Below, in pieces: positions 6,043 to 11,870 of a DNA stretch of 14,374 nt. The stretch covers positions 1 to 14,374 of the forward strand of contig JBDRGC010000292.1 in assembly GCA_043818215.1 (NCBI GenBank), in the 5' to 3' direction. Position numbers and translations under genes: made by a program. Under the pieces are notes generated by a model, which worked only from the letters and a program-made list of their open reading frames with translations, had not been told where the DNA came from and did not search any database. The stretch comes from JBDRGC01 sp043818215. GTDB lineage: Bacteria > Chloroflexota > Anaerolineae > Anaerolineales > UBA11858. Numbering within the stretch: position 1 is the first letter of the stretch; each line of letters begins with the position of its first letter.

Positions 6043-6142
6043 ACATTATCTCAACATCTATAGTTACAACTACCTTGTCTTCGAGAGAGTCCTGATCGAA
6101 TGGTGCATCGTGTTCGGTACAGGAAAGATGTAAAGACTATTT

Positions 6143-6166
6143 AACTACCTGACTACCCGACTAACT
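6143..6166 (+). repeat. Octamer triplet upstream of recG
   Basis: Three consecutive octamers, AACTACCT, GACTACCC and GACTAACT, lie 14 bases before the recG start. The same three-octamer pattern recurs at 10013-10036. A TAAAAT hexamer (6169-6174) follows, six bases before the ATG, and could be a -10 box for a leaderless recG transcript; no good -35 is visible. Confidence 0.5.
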
Positions 6167-6180
6167 GGTAAAATACCCCC

Positions 6181-8778
6181 ATGAAACGGTCAATTGAAAA
6201 ACTCCAAAAATTCTTCAAACTCGAAGCCAGGCGCGGCTATGATAATAAAGCCGTCATGGGCGGCCTGGCCTGTATGCTGGACTCCTGGGTTGCTGAAGCC
6301 CGCGCCGACGCCCTCCCCGAAATCTTGATTCAATCGATAACCAGCCGGCTGCAAAGTTACGACAGCCTAAGCCAGACATCACGCAAAGAAGTCTTATTTG
6401 GACTCTGGCGGCGCGTCCAGCGGGAAATGGATGGACGGGACCCGGTGGATGATGACAGGTCCCCACAGAAATCCCCGCCCGAGGAGGAAACTCGCAAGCC
6501 GGATTCTGCGGGGTCGCCGCCTCTGCCCACGGCGGAATCCAGGCCTCGGGAGCAGTCACCAGCCCCCACATCCCGCCCCGCACCAGCCCCCACATCCCGC
6601 CCCGCACCGGCTTCCACATCCCACCCCGCACCAGCCCCCACGTCTCGCCCTGCACCGGTTTCCGCACCGGCTTCCGCACCCCGTTCCGCACCGGCCCCCG
6701 AGGGGCCTCCGGCAGCCCTCAACGCCAGTATCACCGTCCTGCCCAGAGTCGGCTATCGATCCGCAAAAATATTGGAACGCCTCGGCATCAAAACGTTGGG
6801 CGATATGCTGTATCACTTCCCCCGGCGTTATGACGACTATTCGCAACTCAAGCCCATCAACCGCTTGCAGCATGGGGAAGAAATTACCGTTATTGGCACC
6901 GTGCGCAGCGCTCACAGACGCACGCTTCACAAGGGTCGCTCCAGCCTGACAGAAGTGGTAATCAGTGATGGCAGCGGCGTATTGCGGGTCACCTGGTTCA
7001 ACCAACCCTGGATTGCCCAGCGGCTCAGAGCGGGGACGCAGATCGTGATCTCTGGCAAAGTTGATCAATACCTGGGCCGCCTGACGATCAATAACCCCGC
7101 ATGGGAGCTGATAGAACAGGAACATCTTCACACCAACCGCATTGTGCCGGTATACCCCCTTACGGCGAGAATCACGCAACTATGGATGCGCAACTCGATG
7201 CACAAAGTGGTCTCGTACTGGGCGGCCAAAGTGCATGATCCGCTGCCCAGGTCTGTTTTAGAGGGCGCGGATGTGATGGATTTGCCCACCGCTTTGCAGC
7301 AAGTCCATTTTCCCGATTCACAGGAGCAACTCAAAGCCGCCCGCCACCGTCTGGCATTCGACGAGATATTTTTGCTGCAATTGGGCGTCTTGCAACAGAA
7401 ACGCGCCTGGCAAGAACGCAAAGCCCGCAGATTCGAGGTGGAGACAGAATGGCTGAACGCGCAGCTGACCCGGTTGCCCTTTACGCTTACTGGCGCGCAG
7501 CAGCGCGCTTCGAGCGATATGCGCCGTGACCTGGCATCGGGCCACCCGATGAACCGCCTGCTGCAAGGCGATGTGGGGTCGGGAAAAACCGTGGTCGCCG
7601 CCATGGCTATCGCAATCGTCACGCACAGCGGAGCGCAAGCTGCCATGATGGCGCCCACAAGCATCCTGGCCGAGCAGCACTACAGAAATTTAGTGCGCAT
7701 GTTGACTGACGGAAAAAATACCTTGATGCCTGGTGAAATTCGTCTGCTGATAGGCGCCACCCCTGAGGCCGAGAAACGCGAAATCCGAGAAGGACTGGCG
7801 TCCGGGGCCATCAAAGTAGTGATTGGCACACACGCCCTGATCGAGGGGCCGGTAGAGTTTGCCGATCTCGAGCTGGCGGTCATCGACGAGCAGCACCGTT
7901 TTGGCGTGAGGCAGCGCGCCGCCCTGCGCTCCAAAGGCGACAATCCCCACCTGCTGGTGACAACAGCCACACCCATCCCCCGCTCGCTGGCCTTGACGGT
8001 TTACGGCGATCTAGATTTATCGGTGATCGACGAGATGCCCCCCGGCAGGCAGGCAGTGGAAACCCACGTGCTTTATCCCAAAGAACGCGAACGCGCTTAC
8101 AGGTTGATCCAACGTCAAGTGGAAGCCGGGCAACAGGCATTCATCATTTATCCCCTGGTCGAGGAGAGCGAAACAAGCGAAGAAAAGGCAGCCGTAGAAG
8201 AACAGACCCGGTTGCAAAAAACTGTCTTCCCCACTTACAAGCTGGGGTTGCTGCACGGGCGACTGAAGCCCAGCGAAAAAGAAGCCGTGATGACCCGCTT
8301 CCGCGATGGCGAATACGATATTCTAGTTTCCACATCTGTAGTGGAAGTGGGCGTAGATATTCCTAATGCCACGGTGATGCTCATCGAGGGGGCGCATCGT
8401 TTCGGGTTGGCGCAGTTGCACCAATTCCGCGGGCGGGTGGGACGCGGGTTGGAGAAGGCTTACTGCCTGCTGATTCCCCAAAATGCGGACGCGGTGGAAA
8501 ACGAACGCCTGCAAGCCATGGCCGAGACCAACGATGGATTTGTACTCGCCGAGCGCGATCTGGAACAGCGCGGGGCAGGCGATTTCCTGGGAACCCGCCA
8601 ATCGGGCTATTCGGAGCTGCGCATGGCCAGCCTGACTGATGTGAAGCTAATCGAAAAGGCCCGGAGGCAGGCGCAAGCCATGTTCGAGCGCGATCCCGAT
8701 CTTACCCAGCCGGAGCACCAGCAACTTGTCGACTCGATGGAACGTTTTTGGAGCGAGGGGGAGGGGGATGTTAGTTGA
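6181..8778 (+). CDS. recG: ATP-dependent DNA helicase RecG with extended N-terminus
   Basis: The predicted protein has 865 residues, longer than the usual 680-700. RecG is a superfamily 2 translocase that remodels stalled replication forks and Holliday junctions. Residues 1-90 are a helical N-terminal domain. Residues about 95-178 are a Pro/Ala/Ser linker of repeated APTSRPAP units. Residues about 180-320 carry the HhH/wedge OB-fold region (LPRVGYRSAKILERLG at 187). Helicase motifs follow: Walker A GDVGSGKT (463-470), DEQH (569-572), TATPIP (595-600), GRVGRG (751-756) and the RecG-typical FLGTRQSGY (802-810). All key residues are present, so it should be active. The ATG at 6181 has no clear ribosome-binding site. 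The usual neighbour rsmD is missing between recG and coaD. Confidence 0.97.
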   Translation: MKRSIEKLQKFFKLEARRGYDNKAVMGGLACMLDSWVAEARADALPEILIQSITSRLQSYDSLSQTSRKEVLFGLWRRVQREMDGRDPVDDDRSPQKSPPEEETRKPDSAGSPPLPTAESRPREQSPAPTSRPAPAPTSRPAPASTSHPAPAPTSRPAPVSAPASAPRSAPAPEGPPAALNASITVLPRVGYRSAKILERLGIKTLGDMLYHFPRRYDDYSQLKPINRLQHGEEITVIGTVRSAHRRTLHKGRSSLTEVVISDGSGVLRVTWFNQPWIAQRLRAGTQIVISGKVDQYLGRLTINNPAWELIEQEHLHTNRIVPVYPLTARITQLWMRNSMHKVVSYWAAKVHDPLPRSVLEGADVMDLPTALQQVHFPDSQEQLKAARHRLAFDEIFLLQLGVLQQKRAWQERKARRFEVETEWLNAQLTRLPFTLTGAQQRASSDMRRDLASGHPMNRLLQGDVGSGKTVVAAMAIAIVTHSGAQAAMMAPTSILAEQHYRNLVRMLTDGKNTLMPGEIRLLIGATPEAEKREIREGLASGAIKVVIGTHALIEGPVEFADLELAVIDEQHRFGVRQRAALRSKGDNPHLLVTTATPIPRSLALTVYGDLDLSVIDEMPPGRQAVETHVLYPKERERAYRLIQRQVEAGQQAFIIYPLVEESETSEEKAAVEEQTRLQKTVFPTYKLGLLHGRLKPSEKEAVMTRFRDGEYDILVSTSVVEVGVDIPNATVMLIEGAHRFGLAQLHQFRGRVGRGLEKAYCLLIPQNADAVENERLQAMAETNDGFVLAERDLEQRGAGDFLGTRQSGYSELRMASLTDVKLIEKARRQAQAMFERDPDLTQPEHQQLVDSMERFWSEGEGDVS
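6559..6690 (+). repeat. 24-nt coding minisatellite in recG linker
   Basis: Units start at 6559, 6583, 6607 and 6631 (CCAGCCCCCACATCCCGCCC plus CGCA and variants). A 12-nt half unit at 6655 and another full unit at 6667 follow. The first two units are identical. Each full unit encodes eight residues (APTSRPAP type), so gain or loss keeps frame and would change only linker length. Confidence 0.85.
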
Positions 8779-8780
8779 GG

Positions 8781-8836
8781 GGGCAGAGGACAGAGGACAG
8801 AGGACAGAGGGTAGAGGGTAGAGGGTAGAGGGTAGA
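8781..8836 (+). repeat. Heptanucleotide array after recG (8 units)
   Basis: The units are GGGCAGA, then GGACAGA three times, then GGGTAGA four times, in unbroken 7-nt phase. The array begins 2 bases after the recG stop. The same unit types make up the array at 11577-11653. It is non-coding. Confidence 0.9.
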
Positions 8837-8841
8837 GAGGC

Positions 8842-8984
8842 AATGTCATTTAGTTAATGGTCGGTGGCTGGTGGATCATTGCGCAGCATACCCTTGTAGA
8901 ACGGATCCGCCAGGAGCAAAACAGAAGAGATTGGCACGCTCTGGGCGGATTCGCAATCCGCCGATGGCTTAACTTAATGACATT
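8842..8984. mobile_element. 143-bp inverted-repeat element between recG and coaD
   Basis: AATGTCATTTAGTTAA (8842-8857) is inverted with one mismatch at 8969-8984. Inside are two heptamers of the type found at 9751-10002 (TCGGTGG and CTGGTGG, 8861-8874) and a perfect hairpin GGCGGATT-CGC-AATCCGCC (8944-8962). The hairpin lacks a T run, so termination is doubtful. The right end leads directly into the coaD ribosome-binding site. Confidence 0.6.
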
Positions 8985-9001
8985 GAGTGGAGAGTAGAAG
9001 C

Positions 9002-9526
9002 ATGATACGGGCTGTATTTCCAGGGACTTTCGATCCTATCCATTGCGGGCATATCGATATTGCAAAACGGGCGACGCGTCTCTTCGATGAGCTTATCGTT
9101 GCTGTGTACGATAGGCCCCTAAAATCGCTGCTTTTCTCCCCAGAGACGCGCATCCAATTGGCGGTAGAGGCTTTCGATGGCGATGGCAAAATCAAGGTGG
9201 TGGGCTACGGCGGCCTGACAGTAGATTTCTGCCGCCAGATCGAGGCGCAGGTCATTGTGCGCGGTTTGCGGGTATTCTCCGATTTCGAGTACGAATTTCG
9301 CATGGCCCTGGCAAACCACCGATTATCACCCGATATCGAGGTGATGGCGCTGATCACCCACGAGGAACACACTTTTCTCTCCGGCAGCACGGTGCGTGAG
9401 ATTGCCTCGCTGAACGGCGATGTCAGCAGCATGGTGCCTCCCCACGTGGAGGCCGCGCTCAAAGCACGTTTCAGCGAGTTGGGTGAGGGGCAGGATGTTG
9501 TGCCGACGTCGTCGCTGAGGGATTGA
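9002..9526 (+). CDS. coaD: Phosphopantetheine adenylyltransferase
   Basis: The predicted protein has 174 residues. The enzyme transfers AMP from ATP to 4'-phosphopantetheine, giving dephospho-CoA, the fourth step of coenzyme A synthesis; it works as a hexamer in the cytosol. The nucleotidyltransferase motif GTFDPIHCGH is at residues 8-17, with Cys in the variable position of HxGH. K41, R87 and R90 (VRGLRVFSDFEYE) fit the substrate-binding positions, and the signature SGSTVRE is at 127-133. The C-terminus is about ten residues longer than usual and runs into the heptamer array, which supplies the stop codon. The ATG at 9002 is chosen because GGAGAG lies 7 bases upstream. An in-frame GTG at 8987 would precede that site. 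Confidence 0.95.
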   Translation: MIRAVFPGTFDPIHCGHIDIAKRATRLFDELIVAVYDRPLKSLLFSPETRIQLAVEAFDGDGKIKVVGYGGLTVDFCRQIEAQVIVRGLRVFSDFEYEFRMALANHRLSPDIEVMALITHEEHTFLSGSTVREIASLNGDVSSMVPPHVEAALKARFSELGEGQDVVPTSSLRD

Positions 9527-10002
9527 GGATTGGGGATTGGGGATTGGGGATTGGGGATTGGGGATTGGAGGTTGGAGGTTGGAGATTGGAGGTTGGAGAT
9601 TGGAGATTGGAGGTTGGAGATTGGAGGTTGGAGATTGGAGGTTGGAGATTGGAGGTTGGAGGTTGGAGATTGGAGGTTGGAGATTGGAGGTTGGAGATTG
9701 GAGATTGGAGGTTGGAGATTGGAGATTGGAGATTGGAGGTTGGAGATTGGTCGGTGGCCGGTGGCCGGTGGCCGGCGGTCGGCGGTCGGCGGTCGGTGGT
9801 CGGTGGTCGGCGGTCGGTGGCCGGTGGTCGGTGGTCGGTGGTCGGTGGCCGGCGGTCGGTGGTCGGCGGTCGGTGGTCGTCGGTCGGCGGTCGTCGGTCG
9901 GAGGTCGGTGGCCGGTGGCCGGTGACCGGCGGTCGGTGGTCGGTGGTCGGCGGTCGGTGGCCGGTGGCCGGCGGTCGGTGGTCGGTGGTCGGTGATCGGT
10001 GG
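9520..10002 (+). repeat. 69-unit heptanucleotide array
   Basis: The array has two blocks in one unbroken phase. Units 1-33 (9520-9750) are GGATTGG, AGGTTGG and AGATTGG; units 34-69 (9751-10002) are TCGGTGG, CCGGTGG and TCGGCGG with rarer variants. Only the final GG is nearly constant. The first unit, GGATTGA, contains the coaD stop. Because 7 is not a multiple of 3 and stops are rare, long open frames exist in several directions; these are artefacts. It resembles the heptameric short tandem repeats described in cyanobacteria. Confidence 0.95.
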
Positions 10003-10012
10003 TCGGGTACTC

Positions 10013-10036
10013 AACTACTTGACTATTTGACTACTT
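10013..10036 (+). repeat. Octamer triplet after the heptamer array
   Basis: AACTACTT, GACTATTT and GACTACTT are three consecutive octamers matching those upstream of recG (6143-6166) at most positions. They lie about 80 bases before the next gene. Confidence 0.5.
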
Positions 10037-10058
10037 CCGTGTAATCTTGGTTTAGAAA

Positions 10059-10087
10059 TTGAAACCTGTTTGTTGAACAATTATTCA
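10059..10087 (+). promoter_or_regulatory. Possible promoter of the coiled-coil gene
   Basis: TTGAAA (10059-10064) and TATTCA (10082-10087) are spaced 17 bases apart, 30 bases before the ATG. The -35 is good but the -10 is weak. It is the only plausible sigma-70-like pair seen in this gap, and the long array would separate the gene from coaD. Confidence 0.3.
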
Positions 10088-10116
10088 AGCTTTAGCACCT
10101 CTGAGGGAGAAGCTGC

Positions 10117-10590
10117 ATGGACATATTACATCTCGTAGACCGGCTGGAAGAACTATTCAATGAGAGCCGACCGATTCCCTTCACTCATAATGTGATCGTC
10201 GATGAAGACCGGATGCTGGATTTGATAGACCAGATGCGGGTGACGATTCCTGATGAGATGAAAAAGGCCCAGCAAGTGCTGGCACAGCGCGGCCGCATAA
10301 TGGCCCAGGCTCAAGAAGAGGCCACCCGCACATTGGCATTAGCGCGTGAACAAAGCGAACAACTCGTAAAACGGGACGTGATTGCCCAGGCTGCCAAAGT
10401 CCACGCCGAGAATATCATAACTCAGGCTTTAGCAGAGGCCGAGATCACCCGTCAGGAAGCGGATGTGTATGTCATTGATACGCTGACGCATATCGAGAGG
10501 GAACTCGAACGGCTGATCAATCAGGCCCGCAACGGCATCATAGCCCTGCAAAACTTATCGAATCCCGGAGCTCCACCAGAGGCAGAATAA
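10117..10590 (+). CDS. Coiled-coil protein, DivIVA/ATP-synthase-b-like
   Basis: The predicted protein has 157 residues. Residues 1-45 are mixed (LVDRLEELFNESRPIPFTHNVIVDEDRMLDLIDQMR). Residues about 46-145 are one long, charged, Ala/Glu/Gln-rich helix with coiled-coil spacing. No membrane segment exists, so it is not a true F0 subunit b despite the resemblance. Similar proteins occur downstream of coaD in Chloroflexota and are usually left hypothetical; a DivIVA-like scaffold role is only a guess. The ATG at 10117 follows a good GAGGGAGA site. The gene ends 27 bases before a strong terminator, closing the recG-coaD block. Confidence 0.8.
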   Translation: MDILHLVDRLEELFNESRPIPFTHNVIVDEDRMLDLIDQMRVTIPDEMKKAQQVLAQRGRIMAQAQEEATRTLALAREQSEQLVKRDVIAQAAKVHAENIITQALAEAEITRQEADVYVIDTLTHIERELERLINQARNGIIALQNLSNPGAPPEAE

Positions 10591-10616
10591 ATAGCCAGAC
10601 AAGGCGAAATATTACG

Positions 10617-10647
10617 AATGCCCCCCGAATTGGGGGGCATTTTTTTT
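10617..10647 (+). terminator. Rho-independent terminator
   Basis: AATGCCCCCC pairs perfectly with GGGGGGCATT around loop GAATT and leads straight into a T run. It ends the transcript of the coiled-coil gene. Confidence 0.93.
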
Positions 10648-10657
10648 AGGTGTCTCC

Positions 10658-10767
10658 GGCGACCTGTAAGTCGCAGCAACGAAGGGCAAAAAGTCGGCCT
10701 GCGCTGACTGGAGTCTAGCCCACGAAGGTGGGCTTCGTGCTCTTCGTTGAAGCGACTTACAGTCGCC
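10658..10767. repeat. Composite REP-like element overlapping SDR 3' end
   Basis: GGCGACCTGTAAGTCGC (10658-10674) and GCGACTTACAGTCGCC (10752-10767) are inverted repeats with one bulge, and each is also a hairpin by itself. Nested inside are CAACGAAG with CTTCGTTG and a hairpin AGCCCAC-GAAG-GTGGGCT. The right arm contains the SDR stop codon and its last codons. Confidence 0.7.
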
Positions 10768-11554
10768 GTCGCGTGTAACGCCAAACGATGCCCCAATCTA
10801 CCAGCCCCGGGGCGAGGATATTGATCCACACTACCGTCAGCATCGGCCAGGGGATGACCACCATCCGCCGCGGGTGCCTGTCCAGGCGAAGAACCGCATC
10901 GGCTACTTTCTCGGCAGTCAATTTCAGAAATTTGGGCGTATGAAAACTGGTTCCAGATTCTACTCCGGTATGTTGCCCAAACTCTGTCCCCGCGACACCG
11001 CCCGGATAAAGCCCCGAGACGTGGATGCCCATTCCCGCTACATCCCTGCGCAGCCCCTCCGTGAAGCCCCGAATGGCAAATTTGCTGGCCGCGTACACGC
11101 TGTAAGTCGAGGGGACAATCAACCCGGATATCGAAGACATATTGATAATATGCCCGCTCCGCTGCTGGATCATGTGAGGCAGTACGGCGCGGGTGGTCTG
11201 GATCACTCCCAACACATTAGTTTGAATCTGGCGTTCGATATCCTCCACCGGATCAAGCTCCTCCAACCACCCCAAGCGTCCAAAACCGGCATTGTTGAAC
11301 AAAACATCAATCTGTCCGAATTCATCCAACGTGGTGGTCACCAGGTTTTGAATCTGATCCAATCGAGTCGTATCCACCCTCACCGGCAAAGCATCTCCCC
11401 CCGCACCACGAATCTCTTGCGCCAAAGGCTGCAAACGCTCCGCCCGGCGAGCGGCTAAAACAACGCGGTAACCTTCCCTGCCAAACAAACGCGCAGTGGC
11501 AGCGCCAATTCCCGATGACGCTCCAGTGATGATGATGACAGGCGATGTGGACAT
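10757..11554 (-). CDS. Short-chain dehydrogenase/reductase (SDR)
   Basis: The predicted protein has 265 residues, typical of classical SDRs, which are NAD(P)-dependent oxidoreductases with a Rossmann fold. Visible motifs are the cofactor-binding TGASSGIG (10-17), an Arg-rich AARRAER at 35-40 suggesting NADP preference, NNAG (87-90), the catalytic Ser in NMSSISG (about S141), and the Tyr/Lys pair in YAASK (Y154, K158). A hydrophobic stretch near the C-terminus (about 231-250) might touch a membrane. The ATG at 11554 is chosen because AAAGGAGA lies 5 bases upstream and the family N-terminus starts there; the upstream extension is repeat. The last residues (TRRRL) and stop come from a REP-like arm. 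The substrate is not predictable. Confidence 0.93.
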   Translation of the reverse strand: MSTSPVIIITGASSGIGAATARLFGREGYRVVLAARRAERLQPLAQEIRGAGGDALPVRVDTTRLDQIQNLVTTTLDEFGQIDVLFNNAGFGRLGWLEELDPVEDIERQIQTNVLGVIQTTRAVLPHMIQQRSGHIINMSSISGLIVPSTYSVYAASKFAIRGFTEGLRRDVAGMGIHVSGLYPGGVAGTEFGQHTGVESGTSFHTPKFLKLTAEKVADAVLRLDRHPRRMVVIPWPMLTVVWINILAPGLVDWGIVWRYTRRRL

Positions 11555-11576
11555 GGATTCTCCTTTGTTGAAACGT

Positions 11577-11653
11577 GAGCAGAGGACAGAGGGTAGAGGA
11601 CAGAGGACAGAGGGCAGAGGGTAGAGGGTAGAGGGTAGAGGGCAGAGGACAGA
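11577..11653 (+). repeat. Heptanucleotide array between SDR and S41 genes (11 units)
   Basis: The first unit is GAGCAGA. Ten units of GGACAGA, GGGTAGA and GGGCAGA follow in unbroken phase. They are the same unit types, on the same strand, as the array after recG (8781-8836), though here they lie upstream of the minus-strand SDR. Confidence 0.9.
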
Positions 11654-11675
11654 GTTCAGATGAAGTGGAGGGGAA

Positions 11676-11739
11676 ACTCGCACACTTGCACACCCGCACA
11701 CTCGCACACTCGCACACTCGCACACTTGCACACTTGCCA
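11676..11739 (+). repeat. Octanucleotide array (8 units) with degenerate tail
   Basis: The units are ACTCGCAC, ACTTGCAC and ACCCGCAC with an 8-nt period. The tail (11740-11792) keeps related fragments such as ATGCAAACTTGC with phase breaks. It sits between the divergent SDR and S41 starts, so it may affect promoter spacing. Frames through it encode only Cys/His/Thr-rich or Cys/Val/Arg-rich peptides and are not credible. Confidence 0.9.
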
Positions 11740-11870
11740 CATGCAAACTTGCACACCTGCCACTTGCACACATGCAAACTTGCCCGCCTTGCCCCGACAA
11801 ATGAGATGTGGGATACTTCCGGCTATCTGCTTTCGACAGAGTATATCGCAACCCAACGAGGAGAACAACC

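Noticed and set aside
6254..7179. Antisense frames in recG rich in Gly, Ala or Trp
   Set aside because: They are shadows of the GC-rich repeated linker codons and the helicase frame.
8944..8962. Terminator for recG (GGCGGATT hairpin)
   Set aside because: There is no T run after the stem on either strand; it fits better as part of the inverted-repeat element.
9205..10044. Long open frames on both strands through the heptamer array (RPPTTDH-type and WRLEVGD-type repeats)
   Set aside because: A 7-nt repeat with few stop triplets is open in several frames. The peptides merely repeat every seven residues, overlap coaD, and lack start signals.
10117..10590. ATP synthase F0 subunit b
   Set aside because: The helix pattern is similar, but there is no N-terminal membrane segment and no other ATP synthase gene nearby.
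11808..11870. Upstream ATG for the S41 peptidase
   Set aside because: It would put about 21 unrelated residues before a clear signal peptide, while the ATG at 11871 has GAGGAG 7 bases upstream.
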